This document shows, piece after piece, positions 35,719 through 50,034 of a stretch of DNA of 64,000 nt (position 1 is its first letter; each line of letters opens with the position of its first letter). Origin of the DNA: Luzula sylvatica (lineage: Eukaryota > Streptophyta > Magnoliopsida > Poales > Juncaceae); the NCBI GenBank assembly GCA_946800325.1, contig OX326959.1:35065408-35129407 (forward strand). The letters are read 5' to 3'. Under the pieces are notes generated by a model that saw only the letters and a list, made by a program, of their open reading frames with translations, did not search any database and was not told where the DNA came from. Both the position numbers and the translations under genes were made by a program.

Positions 35719-37540
35719 TCAGCTGTTCTTCGTGGATAATATGCGTGGGCGGTCTAGATTCGTACCAGTACAAGGAGAATTGACATTGTTGTTGTTGGTA
35801 CTGTAGCAAGTAAAAAGGCCTCGAACTGCACTTGGCGTCTTCGTTAAATTTCGAAATAGCTTCCTGCTCTTTTCCCTCTTTGTCACACTACCGCATGCCG
35901 AACCCTTGTAAAAAGACAACAAGAAATATGTGAGCTTCATAACTGGTTAATTAAAAAGAGAAAAGGTGAAGTGGTTTAGTTTTACCTCGCTGGATAGTGA
36001 TTCTGCGACTTCTTCGATTGGTTCGTTCTTTGGTACCTTCGCCGCATCAAGCTGCTTTTGATCTATCACTACAAGAGAAATTAAGTATTTTTCGCAATTG
36101 TTAACTAGCCAAAAATATATTGCAAACCTAAACCATGAAAATAAAATCATAGAGAAAAACTACCGATGATTTGATAATTTGTTTGACGAAAAATGATGTG
36201 ATCAGTAATCACTACAAGTTATCAACATTATGATAAAATTATATGACTGACCTGGTCGTCTACAGACAGGTAATTTTGTTGCTTCCTCGGAATCAAAAGG
36301 CGGATTAGTGTGAGTCGCTTCGGTGCAGTAAAATCGAAAGCTCGGAGAGCCAGCCATGTACTCATCTTCTAATCCATTTCTTAGGGTCTTCACTGTTAAC
36401 TTAGCCCCATCATTTTCTTCTTCTTTCTTTCTTTCCTCCTCACTCTTCTTCTTCTCTTTAGGCTCCTCAATTTTTAGGCAAATCACTTTTGGTTGTTCGC
36501 TCTTCTCTTTAGGCTCTTCAATTTTTAAGCAAATCACTTTTGGTTGTTCGCTCTTCTCTTTATGCTCCTCATTCTTCTCCTGTGATTCGTCACTCTTCTC
36601 CTTTTGCTCTTCACTTGCTTGGTTCCTCACTTTTGGCTCCTCGTTTTTCTCCTTTTGCTCTTCACTTGCTTGGTTCCTCACCGTTGGCTCCTCGCTCTTC
36701 TCTTTTGGTTCTTCACTCTTCTCTTCGTTATGGTATTTATTCTGCTCCTTTTTTTCGTCACCATTTCCTTGTGCTCCATCAATTTTTTGGATCCATACCT
36801 TTGGTTCCTCGCTATTTTGGTTGTTCTTTTTTGTTTCTTTATTCTTTTCCATTGGCTCCCCAATATTCTTTATTGGCTCCTCGCTCTTCGCTTTTAGTCG
36901 CTCTCTCCTCTCATACTCTTCGTTCTCAACTTCTTCGGTCTCCTCTTGGATTGGCTCGGGGGCTACTGCGGTAGTTTTTACCTTGTCGGAAGAGGAGCCA
37001 GTGTCGCCAGTTGTGTCGGATTCCTCGGACTCATGTTGAAGTAGCTCAGTTGTGGAGACACTGCTATATCTGTTCGATGTAAAGATTGTCAAACCCATTT
37101 TATATTAGTATTGATAACATTTTTGTAATATTTAGTGAATTTGGTTTAATTGTGATGTATTCTCCAAATTGCAGGTAATTTGCTTATTAGTATTGATAAC
37201 ATTACTAATTTGCTTATTAGTACCACATTTACGCTTTATAAATACACTAAATCGGTAACTATCTATACCGATCAACAAAATTCTTGAGGAACATTGCCCC
37301 CTATAGTGCCTATTAAGATTCGCTAACGTAGTGAACAAAATCGACAAGAGTTGGCTACTTGAAGAAGTAATAACTTTTGCCTCAAAAAAAAATATGAAGA
37401 TTTTATAATCCTCAGTACCTTCTAGAACGTCTACGATGGCGCCTCTTCTTGACCTCCTCGATTTTGCGACGAATTGGTCCTAGTGCAGGTGGCAGTTTGG
37501 ATTCTGAATCCATATCAATGTTCGATGCAGCACATCCCAT
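35719..37540 (-). CDS. Gene B: MGC-start protein with KSEEP repeats (402 aa)
   Basis: Four exons on the minus strand: 37419-37540, 36252-37069, 35986-36068 and 35719-35904, intron phases 2, 1, 0. The product starts MGCAASN (N-myristoylation context), then has LPPALGPIRRKIEEVKKRRH, a basic helix. A long acidic, Glu/Lys/Ser-rich middle (about residues 65-270) is built of imperfect EEPKEKSEQPKVICLKI and SEEPKVRNQASEEQKEK repeats and is probably disordered or coiled coil. GSPSFRFYC follows at about residue 290, and the last exon has SRKLFRNLTKTPSAVRGLFT followed by CY. Gene A shares all motifs but lacks the repeats. The family is not recognised. An upstream in-frame Met exists, but the MGC start was chosen because gene A and the myristoylation motif agree. 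Confidence 0.78.
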
Positions 37541-38703
37541 GGAAAAACGGAAATGGTGTTTAGTAAAGCTTCTCAATCCTTTTTCTTTATTGAACATGTG
37601 AATCTTCTTAATTCTTGGATCTTTGTTATTGTCGCGTCTTTTTCTTTTTTTTTTGTTTATGTGAATTGAAAGGGACGATGTGGGTTTTGTAGAGGGGTTT
37701 AGAGTTAAGGTTAAGTGAAGAGTTAAGTTAAGTTTCTTTGTTTTTCTATTTTTGGTGAGAAATTCGGACGTCATCAAGTTAACTTGACCAATTGTTTATC
37801 TGGCAAGTGAATTACAGGTATATTCACTTTTCTTGAAGTTATTAGATAGACCTGGTTTTTTAAGTCCACGATATGATCCCACTCGAAATGTGATTATCTT
37901 TTCAAGTGATTCATAGACCGAGTTTATACATGAAATTATTTTCAAGTAGCAAGTGGTTTAAGCAGTGACTTTTGTTGTATTGTATTTATCACTTCTCAAA
38001 TTCACCCACACAGCCTCTTTTAACAGAAATGATATTAAATCAAGGGAAATTATACTTTGTCCCCAAATATCACCACCACATCCTCAATTTTCTCATTAAC
38101 ACGCTTAATTAACATGTTAATTATATATCATATGTTAATTAATTATATTAGATATGTTAATTACCATGTTAATTAAGTGTGTTAATTAGCAAATTGAGAA
38201 TGTGGTGGTGAAATCTGGTGGCCGGATAAATGGCCTCTTAAACAATGTGGCTTTAACCATTATCACCAAACCAATGGCCTCTGAAATCTTAGTTATGTAC
38301 ATAACAGTTATGAACTTATGAGTCGAAATTGATAAAGAGTACCAGTAATGAAAAAAATAATAAGAAGATTGAAATTTGGTATTATAGAAAAAATAATAAG
38401 ATTAAGATTTGGAATTATATAAAGAAAATGGTAACTAAACACATAATCATTGTACTATAAAAAAAAATTCAACATAACAAAGGAAGTTTATATATGATAT
38501 TTGCTCTTTTCGTCGAAGTTAATACTTAGATCCCTTTCGTTTATTACATTCTTTATCTATACACTATATCCTCTATAAGAAGTGAGAATCTATGTACCTA
38601 CAACTATAACTACCCTAAATCAACAAATTTAAAATTACATCAAATTAAAAAAAATTAAAAAAAAAAAAAAAACTACAAATAAAAATCCACTACTTTTCTC
38701 AAA
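37541..38703. other. Intergenic with small MITE (38068-38213)
   Basis: No gene lies here. At 38068-38213 the arms CACCACCACATCCTCAATTT and its approximate complement enclose TTAATTAACATGTTAATT words, giving a fold-back of about 146 bases. The rest is AT-rich, with gene B's promoter at the left side and the kinase 3' end at the right. Confidence 0.6.
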
Positions 38704-41700
38704 TCACGCCCTACCATGTACCTTACTTTTCCCAATCCGATACGGTCTGAACCCCCCAATTAGAACGGTATTAGGACACATTTTGACATTAGATCTAACT
38801 TTCGCACCAGTACCTATACCGGTACCAACACCGGTACCGCCCTTTCTTTTAGATGGATTTTTCATTGGATGATGCTCCGTCAAACCCACAACTTTCTTCT
38901 TAGATTTTTCTTTCCGCATTTCGACGACTGATGAAGAGAAAAACTCCTCCGAGACATCAGTCGATGCGTCGGGATTAAACCCGATTGACCCGTCAAGATG
39001 AGGTGGCGGGAATTTTTCCATTTTGGTCCTCACACTAGCACTCGTTACTAATCTCGGGACCTGAACATAAAACAAGACCATCAACTATTTTACTTTAATG
39101 ATTTATTTTATTTATTTTTGCAGAATTAATTAAGAGGGACTTACATTGAGTTTGGTTTGGGACGCGGAATTGATTTCTGGAGTGAGCATTCTTTTGAGTT
39201 GGCCAGCATTTCGTAATCGTGCTTTATTTTTCGTTTCGTATCCTACCGATACGTTCCCTTTCGCTTTCCTATCAAATTTAACATGTTTTGTACTTGCAGT
39301 TAGTTCTATAAAAATTTCAACATGTTTAATAATTCATATTTTGAAAAAAAATATATATTTTTATAAGAAGTGTTGTACCTCCTTTTTTCTTGGTTTCTCA
39401 ATCTAATGTCCATTTCTTTGCTCGGTGGATATTGTGGTAAACTTGAGGGCTCACATGCATAAGGCTCCGTTTTGAAGAACTTTAGACAATACACGAAATT
39501 TTTTGTTAGAAACTTACCATAATCGAAATAACATCAAAAATAGTGTATTAAAATAATATATTGGTACCAAAAACAATATAACGACACCAAAAATGGCATA
39601 GTAATACTAGACGTATATTGAAACTAAAAAGGGTTTGTTGGCATTGAAATTGTTTAACTTAGTAAACACATTAAATTACTTTCTTGGAGGTAAATTAACA
39701 TGAAATCACTGAAAAGCATTATTATTGAAAGATTCGAATAAAATCTTCACGTGACGTATATTACATATGTATTTCAAATAATAATCAAGATACATGAAGG
39801 AACTTACATCACTGTCAAGGGCATCGGAGGCGGTACCGCGTGCCTCAGGATCAACAGAAAGAAGAGTTTCTAGAAGGGACAGAGCCGAGGACGGTACGTC
39901 TTTAAACGTCTCGTCCAAGCACCGTGGGTACAGCTTAAAGGTGGTATGATTAGCATGAGAAACCTTTAGTTTCTTCCAATACTCCTCGCTTGGGGTCCCA
40001 CACACCTTGAATATTCTATGCAATTGCTCCACCTACAATCATCAAAAATTCAAAACTACTTCTCGTAGGGGCTATCTATACGCAATATTTTCAGATTAAC
40101 TGACCTCAGTACGAGCTGGAAAAACAGGTTGACCGATAAGAAGCTCCCCCAAAATGCACCCAACGCTCCACAAATCAACACCGACTCCGTAGAAACTGGT
40201 ACCGAGTAAGAGCTCGGGTGGTCGGTACCAAAGCGTGATGACTTGGCTAGTCATGGGCCGTTCTTTATTCGGATCGTATGATGTGGCGAGCCCAAAATCG
40301 GCTATTTTAAGCACCCCATTTTGGTTTATTAGTAAATTTGATGTTTTTATGTCTCGATGTAGCACCCCGTTTTTGTGACAGTGGTCTAGACCGGATAATA
40401 GTTGCTTCATGTAGCATTTTATCTGGAAATTAATTTAAGATAATGTTAGGGGGGTTTATGCGAAAAGTCAATAAAGTGTATTAAATTGTGTTGCTGGTAT
40501 TTGGAACCAAATGGGGACAAGTCAATGGTCAACAAAAGAAGGATTGGAAAGTCTTATTTTTGGACTTTAATTATGCTTATGAGAGTTACATTGAAAGGAA
40601 AAGGATTATGATTTATACCTAACATATAAGTTTAGATATAAAGCACAAATATTTCCCCGATTTTTTCCACTAGCACTAACAGGTGTTAAGTGAAATGTCG
40701 TTGTGGTGGCAAATGAAATGTGTTCATACAAAAATTTCAATATCATTGACCCTTCAAAAAAGATCAAGAGATTCTTCTCTTATCTTTTTTGAAAGTGAGA
40801 ACTCGAATTCAATAGAATTGAATGCACAAGTTCACATCACAAAGAATATCAATCAGTGCAAACCCCAAAAAGACAAATTAGCTAGGTGGAACAAAAATTA
40901 GTTAAAAAGTTCTTCACACAAGTCAGTAATTTCAATTAAACGTTTACTTTACCTCAGAAAACTTGAACTCATTTTGAAAACATTCTTTCTTTCTAGAAGG
41001 TTTAAGTACAATAACAACTAAGCCTTAGTACCACAAAATAATATTTAATAAGGGGTATTGTGGTCCAGAAGAAAAACGAATGGATCCTATATGATCGAAA
41101 AAAGAAAATAATATTCCGAAAAGAAAGGGCGTTTTTGAAATATTACCTGAGGGAGGGAGAATTTGACGCCAGGTCGAGCAGCGAGACCGGTCAAATCATG
41201 ATCCATGTACTCGAAAACAAGGTACAAAGACGGTGACGTGGCGACTCTAGAAGTTACTAGACCCTTCAATTTAACTACGTTTTCGTGGTCCCCAAGCTTT
41301 CTCAAAAGTGCAATTTCTCGTACCATGAATTTCGCAGCTTCGCTCGTACCTGCACTTGGTACGTTGTTGGGTCCTATAGATATTAAGCCATCGATTCGGA
41401 CCTTTTTTAGGGCGATAATGGCTCCATTTTCTAAGTCTGTGGCTTTGTATACGTTGCTATATGTGCCAGACCCAATCTGAAAATTTACTGAGAATCATCA
41501 TAACATGAAATTTATATGGGTGTATAATAATTGCCCTGTTGAATTTCTTGTTAAAAAAAAAAGTGGTATTGAATTGGATTTTTGGGTGAATGGTGATTTT
41601 GAGATGAAAATGATGGTCGTGTTAAAATATTCACTTTGAAAACATGATTTTGATTTTTCAAATTAAGTATGCATAATGATTGGATAGAAAATTACTAGCA

Positions 41701-42168
41701 CTGATATTACAATTAAGGATAGATATGTTGGATATGTAAGAAATTGTAAGAAAAACAAACTCAGGTAAAAATTGAAACAGAGAAAGCATGCAGTTAATAG
41801 GATTTGTAAGCATAAACGAAACAAAAATCAAACACACAAACAAAACAAAACAAAGAACGAACCTTTTCGAGTTTCTCAAAGGAATCAGCCCGGCGAGGGG
41901 TCCACCCAGCTAGGGAATCTCCAGCAGCCGCAGAAAGCCACGTGGGCCAGCCCGATTGATCCCTCTCCGGCGAAGTGATGACGCGGCGGCTGCTGGGCCC
42001 ATGCTGAAGTGTTGGCGGCTTGAGCGGATCATCGTTGTTTCGTTTGATTTGGCCCTTATTATTCTCTGTAGTTTTATCTATGGACTCAATACCTGAGGGA
42101 AAGAAGAGGGAGAAGCAGAGGTTCTCTAGCGAGGTGACGGAAAGGGGCTTACAAGCAACACATCCCAT
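38704..42168 (-). CDS. CDK-like Ser/Thr protein kinase with MGC start (594 aa)
   Basis: Seven exons: 41863-42168, 41147-41476, 40105-40422, 39808-40032, 39379-39479, 39145-39292, 38704-39060. It is of the plant At1g54610-like class (CDK-related kinases with an N-myristoylation signal). It starts MGCVACKP. The kinase domain begins at residue 103: Gly loop IGSGTYSNV, Lys126, HRDIKTSN with Asp236, DFG at 254-256, and TLWYRPPELLLG. FFKTEPYACEPSSLPQYPP ends the core, as is usual for the class. A stretch between Lys126 and the alpha-C helix (ISIGPNNVPSAGTSEA) is longer than in the members I remember. The C-terminal tail is basic and low-complexity, with GTGVGTGIGTGAK. The junction between exons 5 and 6 uses the inner TGCAAG acceptor; the outer TATAG would cause a stop. 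The other junctions are well supported. Confidence 0.88.
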
Positions 42169-44199
42169 TTTCGTCACTCATATCAGTTACAAACCTTGCA
42201 TTTCGTTAACAAAGAGGGGTGGAGAAGAGAAGTTCTTCTATCTGTGCTTGTGCTTGGTTTCTTTCTTGTTCAAGGCTACATACAGAAGGGTTTATGTATC
42301 AGAATTCAGAGGAGAGAACTTGGTCTTTGAGAGAGAGAGAGAGAGAGTGGAAAAAATAATGTGTTTTAAACATGACATATTGTCTATCGTAGTCATGAAA
42401 TGGTTATGCTATCAGTACCCCATAGAATCACACATATAAGAAACTATGTTAAGACAATAATTACATATTATTTTTGTTTCATTAAAATATGATTTTTAGT
42501 TTTCTTTTTATTTTCTTTTTTGGCTGAAATAAATCATGAATGTATGAATCCGAAAACATAACTTTTTGTTTAATCAATGAATTTGTGACATGTGTATCTC
42601 TGTAGTTGTTCAGTGGTTTATTCAAGTAGATCTAACCGTTTTGATTTGGTTATTATTAATGAATAATGATAATAGAACAGTTGTATGTTTTGCTTTTGTA
42701 TATTTATGCTTGAAAAACTTGCAATCTTATAATTTCAGAAAAAGGACAGAAAATAAAAAATTAACAAAAAAATAATAATAATTTTCTGATTAGGAGTGAT
42801 TAATTATAAAATTAGAAGATAATCAAAAGTCAGCGTGTAATGAATGCTTGGATAACTTGTTGTGGAAAATTCTAAAAGTTTGATTTGTGAAATTTGTCAA
42901 CCCCTTATTTTGGATCCATCTTTATGCAATCTCCTCATACCACCTCATCACAACTCATGCCACATCATCACAATTATTTCAATCATTAGATTATGATATG
43001 TGGCAACATATGAACCATAGATTAACCTTTGATTTTGTGTGGTTATGTTTTATTTGTAGATATTTATGTGTCTTATTTCACACATAGTTTTAAACAATTT
43101 TAGAATACCACATCACCTTACACTAATGACGTGTCAAAACATTATTTGTTAGGTTCATGTTAGACCAATTTTATTTGAGTTTGAATTTTTTTCACAATAT
43201 GATACATGATCAATTGTGAATACAAATAGAATGTGAAGAGTTTAAATATCTAACATTAATACATTAATAAATCAATATATAATATAATAAAACATACATC
43301 AAATATTGTTAGTATTTTCATAATATAATTTAAAAAAATTAAGAATTATATTCGCTGGAATTTTATCTTTATTTCGAGATCCATACTATCATATATTTAA
43401 TATTTTTTTCTAACTTAAAATTATGAAAACAATTGTGTAAAAAAAGATATAAAAATAAATATAATTACATTAATGACTTGTAAGACTAATTATTATTATT
43501 TTTAAAACTATAATTGAAAAAAATTGCACATACTACTAAGTATGTTATTATCATATATTCAATATTTTTCTCTAACTTAAAACTATGAAAACAATTATGT
43601 AAAAAAGATATAAAAATAAATATAATTATATTAATGACTTGTAATCCTTATTATTATTATTTTTTTAAATATAATAGAAAAAAATTTGCACATCCAAATT
43701 ATTATTATTTTTTTTAAAACAATTATGTTATATTTGTATTTGTACTTAAAACAGTTTCATGTTAATCTTTAAAAATAAAAAATAATGAAATATATTTATT
43801 TACTAAACACAAATAATTTCTTTAACTTATATAATATTATTCAATAATAAACATGAAACTTAAAATTTATCAGACAGAAATAATTTTTTTAAACTTTTGC
43901 AATGTTATTATTCTTAATTTTAGATATGAAAATTTAAAATATCATATGGTTTTTATTTTTGTTTATGTCCACCCATGTTGTTTTATTATTTTATAGTGAC
44001 ATTTTTTTTTTATGTGTTGCATTATAGTACTGAATAAATATTTCGCAATGTGTCATATTCAAAAATAGTATGATAATTTTGTCATCATCAAACTTCCTTA
44101 ATCAATATGATATTTATTTTCATAAAATCTTATATTTTATCCGGAAAAGTCATAACTATATATTATGTGTATATATTACGTGTATGGTAAAACAAATAA
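42169..44199. other. AT-rich intergenic stretch, no gene
   Basis: The left part is the kinase 5' leader and promoter, with a (GA)n run at about 42331-42348. A direct repeat of about 130 bases (CATATATTTAATATTTTTTT to TTATTATTATTTTT) occurs at 43390-43500 and again at 43553-43665. This could be the interior of the Helitron that ends at 44234. Confidence 0.5.
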
Positions 44200-44234
44200 A
44201 ACAAAACCGCCGCGAAGCACGGATAATCTCCTAG
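44200..44234 (+). mobile_element. Helitron-like 3' terminus
   Basis: CCGCCGCGAAGCACGG (imperfect hairpin), then ATAATCTC and CTAG followed by T. This matches the plant Helitron 3' end rule (hairpin, about 10 bases, CTRR, then T). The 5' TC end was not located. Confidence 0.6.
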
Positions 44235-44834
44235 TGATTATTAAATCCTGCAACCGTATTTAGCTCAGAATCCAATCTAGCAGGATTTTTTTCATTTTCT
44301 TTTTTTTCTTTTTAATGAACTGGCAAGAATTTATATAAAGAGAACAAAGAAAATCTAGGCACAATAAAAGTAAATTATTACAAGAATATAATATAATAAC
44401 TATACAAAAATATATTTGATATAAAAATTCAAAATCTGGTCCATATCATTAATTGGTTTTGACAGTTGGTAGGAACTAACAGTCAATGTTTAGTTTGATT
44501 TATGGCTCATTTGACTGTCTTAATATGAGTCTCGTAATAAAACAAAAGAATTCAAGAAGACCCACTACCCACCCAGTTTTGGTTGGAAAAAACTTAGTGA
44601 CGGGTCTCTTACGTTGTCTGGTACCGATTATCTATTTCTTTTGTCGTCAAACCCGGTACCAGTGATTCTTCGAGAAAGTGGAAAGATCGAAAGAGAGATT
44701 ACACAAGTCACAGGTTATGACTTATCAAGGTTTTATGTAACAAATCTAAGGCATCTGGAGTCTGGACCCAATTCATCTTGTCAGTGTCAACTATTTGAAT
44801 ATTTTGTAACCCTTGACCTATTAAACAAATAATG

Positions 44835-44908
44835 GACCCAATAATTTATTTTTTTTTTTTTTTTTTTTTTTTTTCGATTTAGGCCCGTAGGCGACCCAAT
44901 AATTTATT
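44835..44908 (-). mobile_element. Minimal retroposed insertion with 16 bp duplication
   Basis: GACCCAATAATTTATT occurs at 44835-44850 and again at 44893-44908. Between them, read on the minus strand, are only GCCTACGGGCCTAAATCG and about 24 A. This is the signature of a very short 5'-truncated LINE- or SINE-driven insertion. Confidence 0.75.
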
Positions 44909-45289
44909 AGGTTTGTCGATATTTGCATTGGAAAATCTGCAAAAGAAACCCCTCATTAGTCACACTGCATTATTGAAAAATACAGAAAAACCTTCTGTCT
45001 CAAAGAAACATCAAGAAACAAACCATCTTTGCCAATAACACAGTCTATTTGATTTAAGAAAATAAACAATTTTTTGGAAAAGAAATTTTCCTTTAGAATA
45101 TAATGATAAGATATCCAAATTCCAAATAGTAGTCTGGTACATGTTTGTGCCAGGAGACCATTTTATTGTTTTTAGTTTTTCTATTTATTCTAATTCTGAT
45201 TCTAATTCTATTTCTAATTTCTAAAATAATGGGTTGACATATTAACACGAGAAACGACCGAGAATTTTGCTAAATATTTCTTTTTAAAT

Positions 45290-45520
45290 TACAAAATAAT
45301 TAAGACGAGTTTTAAAATTAGTATTATATATTACATCATAGTATCCGTTTAATATCTGAATATGATATTTATTCGTATCCGACAATATCCAAACCGTATC
45401 CGTATATGTATAATATCCAAACCGTATCCGGATCCGGGTAGTTTCGTATCCGGATCCGAATCCTTGAAAAAAATATGAATATGAATATGTATGACCACTA
45501 TATCGTTGACACCTCTGTAC
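45290..45520. repeat. CCGGATAC-rich MITE-like sequence
   Basis: TATCCGACAATATCCAAACC and CGTATCCGGATCCG words recur, ending near ATCGTTGACACC. It is related to 13725-14330 and 47451-48370 and lies 3' of the UBC27 gene. The exact ends are unclear. Confidence 0.5.
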
Positions 45521-45685
45521 TAAACCATTCATCCAATCATTAGCAGCACTTGCGAGTTAAACTTAGGACAAACAAAATAATCCAACAATAATAAAATAAC
45601 CATTAATCAATCCTGTTATTTTAATTTTTTTACACTTGAAAACAATCCCCTAAAAGCAGTAAAACAATCCCTTATTGATGCATAA

Positions 45686-47189
<1,504 letters not shown>

Positions 47190-47450
47190 GGTTATCGTCG
47201 GAAATTACGGATCCACAACGCCTCGATGGAAACCTGGAAATAAAGAGAAGGAATATTGGGGAGAGTGGTGGTAACTTGACCTATAGTGCAAGCTTCTACC
47301 TTTTTGTCAATGGATTCACACCCTCGTCCTTCTAAAAAACAAAAATATCATTGTTGTCCTTCAAATTATAAAATTATCATATTTACCCTCACAAACATCT
47401 TAAACATCATAATAATTTAACTGGATTTGTAAAATGGAAGGATACATATA
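47190..47450. other. UBC27 upstream region
   Basis: Probable 5' leader and promoter of the E2 gene. No other feature was seen. Confidence 0.4.
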
Positions 47451-48370
47451 GGGGTGTCGACGGTTCAGATCCGGTTCGGATAGTGGTCATATCAGTTTCA
47501 TATACATATTATTTTTCGAATACAGAACTACCCGAGTCTGGATACGGTTCGGATAGTAAACTATGCCCGTTTGGAAAGAGACAAATTCTCTAGGGTGGGA
47601 AGGATTTCCAACTTCCAACTGAATGAGGGACACACTGTCGTCAACCCAGTCGGAAGTGTCTTTTAGATCCCCGAGTACCACAACCGAAAACGAAAAAAAT
47701 AGTGAAGAAAGAAGGTGATTTCGCTGTTTCAGAAGTAACAACTATAATAAATTTGTTTATATTTCACAAAAGCTATAATAGTGTAGTCGCAAAACATATA
47801 TTTAGGAAGAGTGAGGTCTTGAGTTTGAAACCTTTAGACTACATATTTTGAATTTTTTTTTAATCCGGCCCCCTATGAAATTCGGCCCCCCTGTATATTG
47901 GTCCTGGATCCGCCCCTGACCACAACTGCAATGTCCTTTCAACAAAAATCAAAAGCAATATGAATAGGAATGGTGTGGGTGAGATCGGTAATTCAAAGGT
48001 GGAAGTCGGCGACTGCCCATCATCTACTATGTTCTGATGACATAACATATTTTTTTAATTATAAATATATATAATTTGTGAACGATTATATTTAAACGTG
48101 ATTTTGCGGTTGTGATTTTAAATCACTCACAAATCATTAATTTGTATATGATTTTTCAACTAATATCAAATAAGATACATAAAAATATATAATATACGAA
48201 TTCGGATCCGGATCCGGATACTCGAATCCGGTTCCTAATAATATCCGCATATTGGATCCGGTTCCAAATCCAAATATTAATAATCATATCCATATCCGGA
48301 TATTTTTTTTCGAAATCGAATATTTCTTCGGATACGGTTCGGGCAATATCCACATCATTGACACCCCTAA
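47451..48370. mobile_element. hAT-like MITE with nested insertion
   Basis: Left end AGGGGTGTCGACGGTTC and right end ATCATTGACACCCCT are inverted. The subterminal parts are rich in CGGATACGGTTCGG and ATCCGGATCCGG words. The flanks (ACATAT and ACTATATA) do not give a perfect 8 bp duplication. The interior is interrupted by unrelated sequence from about 47570 to 48120. Confidence 0.55.
47755..47930. repeat. Nested repeat ending GGATCCGCCCCTGA
   Basis: The block CCCCCCTGTATATTGG to GGATCCGCCCCTGA is a common plant transposon terminus wording (complement TCAGGGGCGGATCC). It follows TTGAGTTTGAAACC. Limits are approximate and the other end was not found. Confidence 0.35.
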
Positions 48371-48379
48371 CTATATACG

Positions 48380-50034
48380 ATCCGTGAACGTTCGTTCCTC
48401 CCAATTAAACCAGGCGACAACACGTAATTTTTTTAAGTCATAGTGTTATAAAAAAAATTATTTAAGAAAAAAATAATTATGTCAGAGATATATTATATTT
48501 AACTAAAATATATGTTATTAAATTTTAAATATAGATCTATAAATATCAAAATGTATATATTGTTATTAAAAAATATATTCAAATATTCATAAAAATATAC
48601 ACTGTTATTCAGAAGAAAAAAAATGGTCATGTAAAGATACGTATTACTATTTAAAAAATAGTAATACGTATTACTATAAAAAATGGTCATGTATTTTATA
48701 ATAAAATACATGTACTTGATCATACATGGATTTGAGAATACATCTTATTTGTTTGATTTGTTGTATTTTAAAATCGTGTATACAAAAATCTTTTGTTTGA
48801 TTGTTGGTGTAAAATTTATGATTTCAATTTTTAATTCTAGTTAGTTATAGAATAAATTTAATTGATAACTAAATATACATGATATAGCAAATATTTTTAG
48901 TTATTTATAAGATAAATATAATATTAATCCATGATTTGTTACATGATTATCACAACTAAAACTAATTAACAACCCTAAAAATAATACTAATCCATGATTT
49001 GCTAATTGGAGAGTTCCGCTAGCATTGAAACGGGACGTCTCCAATACATATTTGAGGGTCACTTCTTCTTTCTCCAGTTCATTCGATTAATCAGGTCTAT
49101 TCACAAACAAGCTAATTAGCAACCCTAAAAATTTGCAGAAATGTTAAGTTAATTTGATTAAAATGCATGTTAGTCATGTCTCCAATACATGTTAAGTCAT
49201 GCAAATTTGCAGAAAAAGAAGAAGGCGACCGTCATGTCTTTGGCGGCAAACCTTAGCTAGGATTTTTTATGTCTTGAGAATGTTTAATTGGGTCATGTAC
49301 AAGTTGCAATGGTCCAATTTTTTATTTTCTTCTTCTATTTTTATTTTAAGCAATGTAATTTCTTGTAATTCATTTGCTTAAATATACCGTGTAACTATAA
49401 TTTGCTTTCAAAAAAAAAAAAAACTACAATCATAAATTACATTGTCATATTACATAAATTATAACTTTGTTTATTTATTATTATTGTTATTACTGGGCAA
49501 GTACAATATATATGAATTTATTTGTAATTTGTTAAAAGAATTTCATAAGATTTTTTTTTTGGCCCTATTCTTGCAACTTGCAAGTCTATATATTATGTTG
49601 TAAGTTGCAACGTGTATATACTGTTTTTATTGTTTTTTTCATTTGTCTGATTCACTCGGTAATTAAGACCAGCTCAAAGGGCGCCTGTCGGCTATCACGA
49701 CCCTGAAGCTCGTAGCTTTTTTTCACATCCAAGCTAATGTCATGTTCTCGTGTAGGAGGCTCTATCTTGGATCGGCCCATGGGGTACTTGCTCGAAGGAG
49801 CTTGCCCGCCCTATTAATTCACTCGCACTGGTCTCGTTATTGGTGGATTGAGTAGGAGTTATTTGCCCCCGACATCCCGTTGCATTATGTTCAACGTGCT
49901 TCGAGGTTGAACTGGCTAAGTATATTGTTTTATTAACCTATTTACCAATCCTATAAACTCGTGGTAATTAAATATCTATAAAGACAATATATATTTTATA
50001 TACACAACAAAAAAGTACATATCTTTAGTAAAAA
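48380..50034. other. AT-rich intergenic stretch
   Basis: No gene was accepted. A perfect short inverted repeat (ATACGTATTACTATTT and complement) is at 48637-48671. A GC-richer block at 49660-49925 (CTCAAAGGGCGCCTGTCGGC, GGAGCTTGCCCGCCC) stands out from its AT-rich surroundings but has no long frame and was not recognised. Confidence 0.45.

Noticed and set aside
36356..37039. Long frames on the plus strand, rich in Ser and Phe
   Set aside because: They are shadows of the Glu/Lys-rich exon 2 of gene B.
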